From Ampullaceana balthica (taxonomy: Eukaryota; Mollusca; Gastropoda; Lymnaeidae): 64,000 nucleotides of DNA. The notes under the pieces were generated by a model. The model was not told the origin of the DNA. It did not search any database and saw only the letters and a list, made by a program, of their open reading frames with translations. Shown piece after piece: positions 1-9,954 of the stretch; position 1 is the first letter of the stretch, and each line of letters starts with the position of its first letter. The position numbers were made by a program, and so were the translations under genes. The stretch is from contig CALYLW010001407.1 of assembly GCA_944989445.1 (NCBI GenBank), positions 62,001 through 126,000 on the forward strand. The letters are read 5' to 3'.

Positions 1-387
1 TTAGAATATGGTAGCTGCTGAGGGGATATTATCCAGGTGTTTAGGATATGGTAGGTGCTGAGGGCAGCCAAGGCAAGCGATAGTTTCCAAACTACAGACC
101 GTAATAACTGAATGTTGGCATTAGGTACACATCGAAAAGACTGGCTTACCAGAGACAGTTTGTAAATAATTAGTTACTACTGTGAGATGACATAATGGCA
201 TGGATGACCAATTGCCTTTCTACCCGGAATGAACTTAGGTACTTACTACATTTTCCATTTGGAAATCCAAGTAACCACAATACGTAATCAAGGTAGTTCC
301 CGTAAATCATTGAAAGATCATACATAACACCCCTCGGGTAATAAAGTGCCACAAATTACCCTTCCCTCCTCCCCCCACACCCATACA
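1..387. other. Non-coding left edge, short direct repeat
   Basis: No gene is seen. A 24-bp stretch at 1-24 recurs with two changes at 41-64 (TTAGRATATGGTAGSTGCTG...), so the window may begin inside the end of a tandem repeat that continues to the left. The rest is unremarkable AT-rich sequence. Similarity to the Helitron begins abruptly at about 388. Confidence 0.4.
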
Positions 388-1510
388 TCACAATAAAGAG
401 GATTATTTTATTTCAACCATTCTATTGCGTTGCTTACATTTTCATGAGAGATCTCGAATTCTCGAGTTATGTCAAGATTGTCTAATGACTCAGTTACAAC
501 GATTAGGCCAGCAGAATCAGGAGATCGCGGTAACATGGGGGCACTTTTCTGTCACCTCGCAAGATATCCTGAGCAAACAAAATTGCTTGACCTTTGAAGC
601 CGTACTGTCCAGACACACAATCATACTTTATGATCTTCAAGAAAAGATAGGATTCGAGATAGCAAATGAACCTCCACTGGTGTTAAAATTGCGATATCAA
701 GTGGAATAACTCCAGGATCAAGATTGTTCCAGTACGCTTTAGATGGACAGGTTGTCGTTTTTTTGACATCAAATGAGTTTTACAACGGTGACGAAAAAGC
801 AATGAGTCTTTGCTGGACAACGCCACGGGAAGATAATCGAGAAGATTTTGTTGAATCGTGTAATTGGATACTTGGTTTGGATAGCAAAGTTTTGTGACAA
901 ACTTCACAAATACCATCAGCGTAAACAAAATATATTACTTTAGGGTTTAAAAACTTCCAGTAATACGTTCATCTGTCTTTTTCCTGAAAATTAAAATGAC
1001 GATCTTGTGAAAGCGAGAATCACGTGACACTGGTGATTCTTCACGTCCTCGTTTAGCATTAGATTTGCCGTTGTTTCTTGACGATTCTTCACATTGTTGT
1101 TTTGCATTAGATTGGTGGTGTTTCTTGTGACGGGATTCATGAGACACTGACGATTCTTCAATTCGTTGTTTTGCATTAGGTTGCCGGTGTTTCTTGAGAT
1201 GGGATTCACGGGACACTAGTGATTCATCACTTCGTTGTTTTGCATTAGATTGCCATTATTTGATAAGACGGGATTCCCGAGACACTGGTGATTCTTCACT
1301 TCGTTGTTTTGCATTAGATTGCCGTTGTTTGATGAGACGGGATTTATAAGACGCTGAGGATTCTTCACTTCGTCGTTTTGCATTAGATTTCCCGATGTTT
1401 CTTGACGATTCTTCACTTCGTCGTATTGCATTAGATTGCCGTTGTTTGATGAGACGGGATTCATAAGACACTCGTGATTCTTCACTTTGTTGTTTTGTGT
1501 CAGAATGTTC
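388..1510 (-). mobile_element. Truncated second Helitron copy, N-terminal part only
   Basis: The + strand from 388 to about 950 closely matches 8278-8860, the DUF6570-like part of the Helitron further right. 950-1500 carries the same 69-bp coding repeats as 8900-9310. Read on the minus strand it encodes basic 23-residue repeats and then the start of the CxxC-containing region, but frameshifts and stops split it into ORFs of 89 and 81 codons. Similarity ends sharply at 388/8278. It lies directly behind the helicase stop of the main Helitron in the same orientation, so the two form a head-to-tail partial tandem. It is a dead fragment. Confidence 0.8.
1000..1500 (-). repeat. 69-bp coding repeats (23-residue basic units)
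   Basis: Degenerate tandem copies of a 69-bp unit encode variants of RQSNAKQRSEESPVSRESR followed by two or three basic residues on the minus strand. They correspond to the N-terminal repeats of the main Helitron protein at 8900-9310. Here the frame is broken, and some units are shortened to about 40 bp. Confidence 0.7.
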
Positions 1511-1521
1511 TTTCTCAGTCT

Positions 1522-3936
1522 TTAAATATTACTACGGTAGTCAGGAAGCTCGCGCATTCTTTCTAATTCTGCCAATGCTGGCAAATTACAAAATGACTTA
1601 TCTTGAATCTTTGAACAGTCGAGTTCCTCTAATCGAATTCCTTTAAGAGCTCTTGCTCGACTTAAAGCAACATAAGCCTGGCCTTTAGCGAAAATCTTCG
1701 AACCCAAGTTAATTACTGCATGATCGACTGTTGATCCTTGCATTTTGTGAATGGTCACAGCCCAACAAAGGATGAGTGGCAGCATTCGCCTTTCTGCTGT
1801 TCCGGCTGATAACTTTGCTGGAAACTCAACTGTCATTGGCTCGATGATGTGTTCACCAATCCCAAAGAAATTTATTTTCAATTTTGGCAAATCTTTTGCG
1901 TAAATTTGCGCTCTGCGATATAGTGGCCAAATAATTTGGATGACTTCACCCATGGCTCCATTAACCAGTCCTTTACTTGTGTCGACATTATAACGAAGCA
2001 TGACTCGCGCACCTTCAAATATCACCAGAGTGCTTGGCAAGCCACCAGTCTTGTTGATATCTTCTGGAATAAGCCTTTCAATAGCAATATTGCTTATATC
2101 TTTGATGGCGTCAGAGATTCGGTCAACTGCTTTAAGTTTAATCATTGGTTGGCCTTGTAACTGATGATGTTGAAGAGCTTGATCATTATGGGAATCCACC
2201 AAATCGTTTGTTTGATCTATTCTCAGCGATTTCCCAACCGCAAATTCACCGCTGAGATTTTTTTCGACCTTTTTAAGGAGAATGCTCAAATGTTGCGGCT
2301 TCAACTCACCTATTCGTAGATCATTTAAGAGCTCTATAAAAGTTGTGTCTCCTCGTTGGCGCATATTTTGAGTGAGTTCACAAAACGAAAGCGTTCGCCA
2401 TAAATGATCTGCGGGTTCGAAACTTTTCGGTTGATGAAACACTGGACTTCCTCTCACGGGTGGTAGTTGCATTAAGTCACCAAAAAGCAAAACATTTATT
2501 CCACCAAAATATACATCACTGTTTTTAATCTGTTGCAATCGTGAGTTTAAATGATCCAGCATTTCGTAGGGAACCATTGAGATCTCATCAATAATCAGTA
2601 ATTCTGATTTCCGCCATTGTAATCGCAAATTTTTTATGTAAATGCCAGTGAGATTTTGCAATCTTAATATCTTTCCATCGCGCTGTACCGGCAATTTAAA
2701 CATAGAGTGAAGTGTGCGGCCGTTTATCAACTTTGCCGCGACACCAGCAAGAGCAGCGACTTTGACTGAATCCATATCTCCGTTATAGCAACGAATGAAT
2801 ATTTCCTTAACAAGGTTCAGGGCGAACGTTTTTCCCGATCCGGCACCACCAGTAACATGAATTCTTACTCGGTCAGATGATCCCTGTTGTTGTCTTTTGA
2901 TACTTTGTGTGATAAAGTTAAAAAGATCTCTTTGTCCAACATTCGCCTTTGCTAATGATGCTTGGAACTCGTCCTCAGTTGGCCTGATATCATGTTCGTC
3001 TTGTTCAATATCATCGATGTCGTCTTCGATATTTGGATCTTCCAATTGAATGAAAGCATTAGCACGATTAAGTGCATTATCTAACTGACGGTCTCGAGTG
3101 CGATGAATTTCCATATATGCATTAGCTGCCCTCAGCTTGGCTTCTGTCGCAAGGAATGCTTCTTTTGGTGAGTTGTAGTTTGAACCGTCGGGTTTTCTTA
3201 ACAGTTCATTCTCAGTTCGGAACGGAACATATTGTGCAAGAAGACTGTAATAGTAATTTTCGGGATCATTAGCTTCTCGAAAGTTAGGCACTCGTACTAC
3301 GGCGGGACGATTTCTGATCTTCATTTTTGTCCCGTCTAATAAGGTCAGCATAGGTAATGGTCGAAATACTAGGGGGTCATCGTTTGCATCTTGATCACCA
3401 TCATCTTCGTTCGCAGAAGCCTTACCATAATGAGGTTCAAACAACATGGCAAACTCCATAAGTGACATCTGTTCAAATTTATATGAAGGGTGTGGATCAC
3501 GGGGACGCTGCACATATCTTTCAATAATATCTTTACAGTAGCCAGTTGCAGCATCATTGATAAAACGGAGCACTTTATAGCGTTGTTCTGGTTTGCGCGT
3601 GTTGATAAAGACGCATCTTCGAGAAGACTGCTTTAAGACAAGATGACACAAGCGAAATACACATTCGCATGCAGATACTTGGCGTTCATGAAGAATTTTC
3701 ATACATATCTTGAAGAGCTTTGTGGAAGTGCTGCTTTCTTCTTGTCGAATTTTTTTTATTGCTTCCCTCAAACCTGCTGACATCTCTGTTGGCTCATTTT
3801 TCGAACAATATTTTGCCACATACATTGCAACAGACTCGTTGTTTCCACATGGTTGAATGTCCATATTTCCCATCCAAAACTTTAATAACTTGGTGTTATA
3901 GTTGTTAATGAATTCTTCACCGGGTTTACGTTTCAA
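1522..3936 (-). pseudogene. Helitron Rep C-terminus and PIF1-like helicase
   Basis: This is an open frame of 804 codons. Residues 39-46 (YVAKYCSK) are the two-tyrosine motif of the Rep nuclease. The helicase follows with Walker A GGAGSGKT at residues 363-370, Walker B IIDE at 448-451, GDLMQLPPV at about 486-494, an HKMQG motif and a VALSRA motif near the C-terminus, all typical of PIF1-family superfamily-1B helicases. The helicase part looks biochemically complete. The frame has no ATG at its start (first codon TTG), because a one-base shift near 3935 separates it from the Rep HUH domain upstream. The stop at 1522 is followed closely by the second Helitron fragment. Confidence 0.92.
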
Positions 3937-4547
3937 GATACATATGCGACACCGTTTTTAATGAATTCATCCGATGTATTGGCAACTATGTGAGTTCGGT
4001 CACTTGGAATTCGAGGATAGTTGAACCGACAGTCTATGGAATGGTTCTTGTGATACGTATGCGTGTGATGATGTCGTTGTACACCATTTACAAGAGCTTT
4101 CAATTCAGGATCTTTAGGTACCTCACACGTCAACACCTCATCAATTCGAGAAATGCCCTCAGGAGTATTAAAATCTGGAGTTCCTTCTATCCAAACAAGC
4201 ATGTGAAGGTGTGGAGAACCTCTGTTTTGGAACTCAATGCGCCACCAAAAATCAATTAGTTTACCTCCAAGAGTTGTTTCATCTGATTTCAACAAAGACA
4301 TGAGTGCGTTGACTCGAATCATGAAGTGGTGGCTTACGACGACTGGATACTTTTCCACGAGTTTCTGTGCATCATATATACTTACATCCTTCGGATTTTT
4401 GTTAGGAGCGCCATCACTGTGCAATAATGCTATAATCATGTCTTCCCAATGAAGATCATTGCAGCTGAAAGTGAGGAAGTAATGTGGCGGTCCTAAACAT
4501 CGGATTTGTGCAACAAGTCCACTCAGAGCAGTATTCCAATAGGCCAT
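3933..4547 (-). pseudogene. Helitron Rep HUH nuclease domain (fragment)
   Basis: This is an open frame of 204 codons. It shows the Helitron_like_N signature LGPPHYFLTFSCNDLHW at residues 18-34 and the metal-binding HUH motif in RGSPHLHMLVW (H113 and H115). It ends at a stop at 3933 that overlaps the helicase frame, so a single-base indel divides Rep from its own Y2 motif. The first residues (MAYWNTALSGL) are encoded by the last unit of the 44-bp array, which is also the original location of that sequence in the gene. It would nick and join DNA strands if intact. Confidence 0.9.
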
Positions 4548-6977
4548 TGAGCCACGTCAGGCTCACTCAGAGCAGTATTCCAATAGGCCATTGAGCCACG
4601 CAAAGTTCACCCAGAGCAGTATTCCAATAGGCCATTGAGCCACGCCAAGTTCACCCAGAGCAGTATTCCAATAGGCCATTGAGCCACGCCAAGTCCACTC
4701 AGAGCAGTATTCCAATAGGCCATTGAGCCACGCCAAGTCCACTCAGATCAGTATTCCAATAGGCCATTGAGCCACGCCAAGTTCACCCAGAGCAGTATTC
4801 CAATAGGCCATTGAGCCACGCCAAGTTCACTCAGAGCAGTATTCCAATAGGCCATTGAGCCACGCCAAGTCCACTCAGAGCAGTATTCCAATAGGCCATT
4901 GAGCCACGCCAAGTCCACTCAGAGCAGTATTCCAATAGGCCATTGAGCCACGCCAAGTCCACTCAGAGCAGTATTCCAATAGGCCATTGAGCCACGTCAA
5001 GCTCACTCAGAGCAGTATTCCAATAGGCCATTGAGCCACGCCAAGTCCACTCAGAGCAGTATTCCAATAGGCCATTGAGCCACGTCAAGCTCACTCAGAG
5101 CAGTATTCCAATAGGCCATTGAGCCACGCCAAGTTCACTCAGAGCAGTATTCCAATAGGCCATTGAGCCACGCCAAGTCCACTCAGAGCAGTATTCCAAT
5201 AGGCCATTGAGCCACGCCAAGTCCACTCAGATCAGTATTCCAATAGGCCATTGAGCCACGCCAAGTCCACTCAGAGCAGTATTCCAATAGGCCATTGAGC
5301 CACGCCAAGTCCACTCAGAGCAGTATTCCAATAGGCCATTGAGCCACGCCAAGTTCACCCAGAGCAGTATTCCAATAGGCCATTGAGCCACGCCAAGTTC
5401 ACTCAGAGCAGTATTCCAATAGGCCATTGAGCCACGTCAAGCTCACTCAGAGCAGTATTCCAATAGGCCATTGAGCCACGCCAAGTTCACTCAGAGCAGT
5501 ATTCCAATAGGCCATTGAGCCACGTCAAGTCCACTCAGAGCAGTATTCCAATAGGCCATTGAGCCACGCCAAGTCCACTCAGAGCAGTATTCCAATAGGC
5601 CATTGAGCCACGCCAAGTCCACTCAGAGCAGTATTCCAATAGGCCATTGAGCCACGCCAAGTCCACCCAGAGCAGTATTCCAATAGGCCATTGAGCCACG
5701 CCAAGTCCACCCAGAGCAGTATTCCAATAGGCCATTGAGCCACGTCAAGTCCACTCAGAGCAGTATTCCAATAGGCCATTGAGCCACGCCAAGTCCACTC
5801 AGAGCAGTATTCCAATAGGCCATTGAGCCACGCCAAGTCCACTCAGATCAGTATTCCAATAGGCCATTGAGCCACGCCAAGTTCACCCAGAGCAGTATTC
5901 CAATAGGCCATTGAGCCACGCCAAGTTCACTCAGAGCAGTATTCCAATAGGCCATTGAGCCACGTCAAGCTCACTCAGAGCAGTATTCCAATAGGCCATT
6001 GAGCCACGCCAAGTCCACTCAGAGCAGTATTCCAATAGGCCATTGAGCCACGTCAAGCTCACTCAGAGCAGTATTCCAATAGGCCATTGAGCCACGCCAA
6101 GTCCACTCAGAGCAGTATTCCAATAGGCCATTGAGCCACGTCAAGCTCACTCAGAGCAGTATTCCAATAGGCCATTGAGCCACGCCAAGTCCACTTAGAG
6201 CAGTATTCCAATAGGCCATTGAGCCACGCCAAGTCCACTCAGAGCAGTATTCCAATAGGCCATTGAGCCACGCCAAGTCCACTCAGAGCAGTATTCCAAT
6301 AGGCCATTGAGCCACGCCAAGTTCACCCAGAGCAGTATTCCAATAGGCCATTGAGCCACGCCAAGTCCACTCAGATCAGTATTCCAATAGGCCATTGAGC
6401 CACGCCAAGTTCACTCAGAGCAGTATTCCAATAGGCCATTGAGCCACGCCAAGTCCACTCAGAGCAGTATTCCAATAGGCCATTGAGCCACGCCAAGTCA
6501 ACTCAGAGCAGTATTCCAATAGGCCATTGAGCCACGCCAAGTCCACTCAGAGCAGTATTCCAATAGGCCATTGAGCCACGCCAAGTCCACTCAGAGCAGT
6601 ATTCCAATAGGCCATTGAGCCACGTCAAGCTCACTCAGAGCAGTATTCCAATAGGCCATTGAGCCACGCCAAGTCCACTCAGAGCAGTATTCCAATAGGC
6701 CATTGAGCCACGCCAAGTCCACTCAGAGCAGTATTCCAATAGGCCATTGAGCCACGCCAAGTCCACTCAGAGCAGTATTCCAATAGGCCATTGAGCCACG
6801 CCAAGTCCACTCAGAGCAGTATTCCAATAGGCCATTGAGCCACGCCAAGTCCACTCAGAGCAGTATTCCAATAGGCCATTGAGCCACGCCAAGTCCACTC
6901 AGAGCAGTATTCCAATAGGCCATTGAGCCACGCCAAGTCCACTCAGAGCAGTATTCCAATAGGCCATTGAGCCACGC
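4514..6977. repeat. 44-bp tandem array, exactly 56 units, from Helitron Rep coding DNA
   Basis: 2464 bp equals 56 x 44 with no length change visible. The + strand unit runs from CAAGTCCACTC to GAGCCACGC. Units differ only by substitutions (CCACTC/TCACCC/GCTCACTC, CGCC/CGTC, GAGCAG/GATCAG). The single-copy flanks are the Helitron Rep gene on both sides: minus-strand translation reads NNLRGSMAYWNTALSGL at the right edge and continues as VAQIRCLGPP at the left edge. One unit is therefore the native coding sequence and the other 55 are extra. Because 44 is not a multiple of 3, the frame rotates through all three phases and meets TGA codons, so the gene is cut. No unique spacers are present. Confidence 0.97.
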
Positions 6978-7849
6978 AAATTATTGACATAGAGATGAAT
7001 ATCATCCGCAACCGTATCGTTATGTTGAATTTTCTTACCGCAAACGTTGATATTGTTCTGAATACGATGATACTCATACATCGAGAGAGCGTAAAAAAGA
7101 TAGTCTGTGCGCTGAAATCTAGTATCTTTGCCCATGATACGTGATTGGAAATAATCTAAAGGGGAAATTTTTACTGACCGCTTTTCTTGAAGGCCATTGA
7201 TTCCATTCGGAAACAGATGATACCATGCAAGTTCCTCTGCTTTCAACTCATGTCTATCATTGACGATATTATTCGTTGTTTTTCTCGATATCTGAAGAAG
7301 ATTGCTATGACCACCATTGTTTGGTAATCCACTCAAGACATATTCTTCTACAGGTTGAGGTGCGTCAATTGGAGCCATAACTGTTGTTTCAACAGGAATC
7401 GAATGCACAGGAAATTGCTTTGAATTCGGGCAGATCACATTTTCAATATTTGACTTTGAAAAAGATGAAATCTCTGAAATGTGACCGTCATCGAGAATCA
7501 CTGGGTCTGAGTGTTCTTGTGAGCTGACATCATGTGTTGATACTTCAAGGAAATCGAGTGTATATACGATATTTTTAGATCCCGTTGCACGCTTACATAT
7601 ACGAATAAATTCAGGAAACGTACTGCTTTCAATGACACATGCTCGGCCATCTTCTTTCTTGGCTTGTGCTCCTTTTGCCCCACAAGAATGTGAGTCAGCA
7701 AAGTAGTAAATGTCATTGATTTTCATAACAGCGTAGCTTTTTAGATTAGCAATCAAAATTCCTGCTTTATGACTGGAGAATAATTTTTGCAAATTATCAT
7801 GAAGACTTTCTCCTATTCCGTTATTTTTGTTATCATCCAGACTGCCAAA
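6978..7849 (-). pseudogene. Helitron protease-like domain and start of Helitron_like_N
   Basis: The frame is in phase with the upstream 7850-9424 ORF and separated from it only by one TAG. It encodes a domain with IANLKSYAVMKINDIYYFAD, SHSCGAKG and a FPEFIRICKRA segment, resembling the cysteine-protease-like region found between DUF6570 and the Rep domain in many animal Helitrons. It then encodes LAWYHLFPNGINGLQEKR and FQRTDYLFYALSMYEYHRIQ, the beginning of Helitron_like_N. There is no ATG at its start, and the frame runs into the 44-bp array. The protease function is by family resemblance only. Confidence 0.8.
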
Positions 7850-9424
7850 CTATGCTGGATCTTGATCGTATTCAAGAGAAAAACGAGAACCAAACATTGT
7901 TATTTCATCTTTCACGACATTGAAGTTATTCACAAAAAGATAGCCACACTCAGAGATCATATCAGGATTTGATTTCTCACGAACTATCGTGTACAAACCA
8001 TCGGATTCTATCAAAATTCCATTTAAAGTATTTGAATCCCATTCAGATGGTGGTATCATGGTTGAACGAACGATTGTTCCAATTGCCATAGCACAACACT
8101 GTCTTCCTGCATTCTCACCAAACATGATTACATTGCCTTGATTCCAATTGGCGCGGATAATTGTTGAATATTCATTGATTGGAATTCGACTCGGTAAAGG
8201 AGGTGGCAGTGCTAGTGGAGGCTGCATTCTGATAAAATCTTGGACATTAAGCTGGACATTTTGTGTATTATTTTGAACATCACAATAAAGAGGATTATTT
8301 TCTTTCAACCATTCTATTGCGTTGCTTACATTTTCATGAGAGATCTCGAATTCTCGTGTTATGTCAAGATTTTCTAATGACTCAGTTACAACGATTAGGC
8401 CAGCAGAATCAGGAGATCGCGGTAACATGGTGGGCAGATTTTCTGTCACCTCAAAGATATCCTGAGCAAACAAAATGGCTTGACCTTTGAAGCCGTACTG
8501 TCCAAACACACCATCATACTTTATGATCTTCAAGAAAGGTATGATTCGAGATAGCAAACGAACCTCCACTGGTGTTAAAATTGCGATCTCAGGTGGAATA
8601 ACTCCAGGATCAAGATTGTTCCAGTACGCTTTAGATGGGCAGGTTGTCTTTTTTGACATCAAATGGGATTTACAACGGTGACACAAAAGCAATGAGTCTT
8701 TGCTGGACAATTCCACAGCAAGATAATCGAGAAGATTTTGTTGAATTGTGTAATTTGATACTTGGTTTGGATAGCAAACTTTGTGACAAACTTCACAGAT
8801 ACTATCAGCATAAACAAAATATTTTACTTTATAAGCTTCCACAGTTGCGTTCATCTGTATTCTTCTTTCTGCATGAAAATGACGATCTTGTGATAGGCGA
8901 GAATCAAGTGACACTGGTGATTCTTCACGTCGTCGTTTTGCATCAGAAAGGCGTTTTTTCTTGAGACGTGAGTCACGAGACACTGATGATTCTTTACTTC
9001 GTCTTATTGCATCAGATTGACGTTTTTTCTTGAGACGTGAGTCATGAGACACTGACGATTCTTCATTTCGTCTTATTGCATCAGATTTGCGTTGTTTCTT
9101 GAGACGTGAGTCATGAGACACTGACGATTCTTCATTTCGTCTTATTACATCAGATTTGCGTTGTTTCTTTAGACGTGAGTCATGAGACACTGACGATTCT
9201 TCATTTCGTCTTATTACATCAGATTTGCGTTGTTTCTTGAGACGGGTCTCATGAGACACTGATGATTCTTTACTTCGTCTTTTTGCTAGAGATTGGCGTT
9301 TTTTTGAAAGTCGAATCTCACATGCAGTAGGCAGTTCATTTTGTTTTTTTAATAGACGCTTTAGTTTTTCTTTTTCAAGTCTGTACTTTCTTTGCATTGG
9401 AGTCTCTAATTTTTTATGTTTCAT
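7850..9424 (-). CDS. Helitron N-terminal protein part (basic repeats, DUF6570-like)
   Basis: 524 codons from an ATG at 9424. Residues 1-35 are basic. Residues of about 36-190 are 23-residue tandem repeats (QRKSDVIRRNEESSVSHDSR and two to three basic residues). A cysteine module follows (CEVCHKVC ... CHRCKSHLMSKK). The DUF6570-like region then runs from VIPPEIAILTPVEVRLLSRI through FKGQAILFAQDIFEVTENLP and SPDSAGLIVV. This block is standard upstream of Rep in animal Helitrons, and its role is unknown. The stop at 7850 is a premature TAG: the same frame continues without interruption into the protease-like region. Confidence 0.85.
   Translation of the reverse strand: MKHKKLETPMQRKYRLEKEKLKRLLKKQNELPTACEIRLSKKRQSLAKRRSKESSVSHETRLKKQRKSDVIRRNEESSVSHDSRLKKQRKSDVIRRNEESSVSHDSRLKKQRKSDAIRRNEESSVSHDSRLKKKRQSDAIRRSKESSVSRDSRLKKKRLSDAKRRREESPVSLDSRLSQDRHFHAERRIQMNATVEAYKVKYFVYADSICEVCHKVCYPNQVSNYTIQQNLLDYLAVELSSKDSLLLCHRCKSHLMSKKTTCPSKAYWNNLDPGVIPPEIAILTPVEVRLLSRIIPFLKIIKYDGVFGQYGFKGQAILFAQDIFEVTENLPTMLPRSPDSAGLIVVTESLENLDITREFEISHENVSNAIEWLKENNPLYCDVQNNTQNVQLNVQDFIRMQPPLALPPPLPSRIPINEYSTIIRANWNQGNVIMFGENAGRQCCAMAIGTIVRSTMIPPSEWDSNTLNGILIESDGLYTIVREKSNPDMISECGYLFVNNFNVVKDEITMFGSRFSLEYDQDPA
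8900..9310 (-). repeat. 69-bp coding tandem repeats
   Basis: About six head-to-tail units of 69 bp, each coding for 23 residues in frame, so unit-number changes keep the Helitron frame. The same unit occurs in the truncated copy at 1000-1500 with a different consensus, which suggests each copy has been homogenised separately. Confidence 0.8.
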
Positions 9425-9604
9425 GTCTCCAATAACAAAGATTAAATATAATTATTTTCTTAATAATGTCTCACTTTTGCAAATCTTCTCAAATATATAA
9501 ACAATGAATCATCAATCGCATGTTATTAATGTTTTGTATTTTCTTTGACTAACAATTACTGATAACTTTTTTTACATAGCCAAATTGTGTACCCAAATTG
9601 TGGC
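9425..9604. other. Likely Helitron 5' region, nothing recognised
   Basis: AT-rich sequence upstream of the Helitron ATG (minus strand), without motifs I can name. It probably contains the element's promoter and 5' leader. Confidence 0.3.
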
Positions 9605-9832
9605 AAAGCTAGCACAATGCGGCAATAGCAAAGCTAGCACAATGCAATATCACAACAATTAGTAAACTCTGGATTCAGCTGTCACAACAAATAGTTAACT
9701 CTGGATTCAGCTGTTTAAATAGCAAAGCTAGCACAATGCAATATAGCAATGCAATATAGCAAAGCTAGCACAATGCAATATCACAACAAATAGTTAACTC
9801 TGGATTCAGCTTTCAAACTATTTAATTGTGTA
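9605..9832. repeat. Irregular short tandem repeats
   Basis: Two short motifs, GCAAAGCTAGCACAATGCAA and AGTTAACTCTGGATTCAGCT, alternate several times in irregular order. They lie just beyond the Helitron N-terminal ORF and may be a subterminal repeat of that element. The element end itself was not identified. Confidence 0.6.
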
Positions 9833-9954
9833 AACAGCAACTACATATTCTCTTTTGTTGTTGTTTGGTACACCAAACCGTCATTCTCTCTATCTTTACT
9901 TCCTTTCCACTTCTATTATCATAGTGCGGTGCACAATTGTGCGGCGCTGTGTGG

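Larger units (their letters stand above)
1522..9424 (-). mobile_element. Helitron rolling-circle transposon, inactivated
   Basis: On the minus strand, from 9424 down to 1522, one original reading frame can be followed in the Helitron order: basic repeat N-terminus, DUF6570-like domain, protease-like domain, Helitron_like_N/HUH Rep, Y2 motif, PIF1-like helicase. It is broken by an in-frame TAG at 7850-7852, a 44-bp x 56 array at 4514-6977, and a one-base frameshift near 3935. Removing 55 of the 56 units would rejoin the two flanking frames exactly. Helitrons replicate by a rolling-circle mechanism using Rep nicking and helicase unwinding. The exact 5' TC and 3' CTRR ends were not located with confidence. 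Confidence 0.9.

Noticed and set aside
5227..6395. Several 66- to 87-codon ORFs beginning MAYWNTAL inside the 44-bp array
   Set aside because: They are the periodic translation of the array; the frame rotates every unit and ends at whichever unit has TGA. No separate gene is implied.
4514..6977. CRISPR-like array
   Set aside because: The 44-bp units are contiguous with no unique spacers, lie in a eukaryotic transposon gene, and there are no cas genes.
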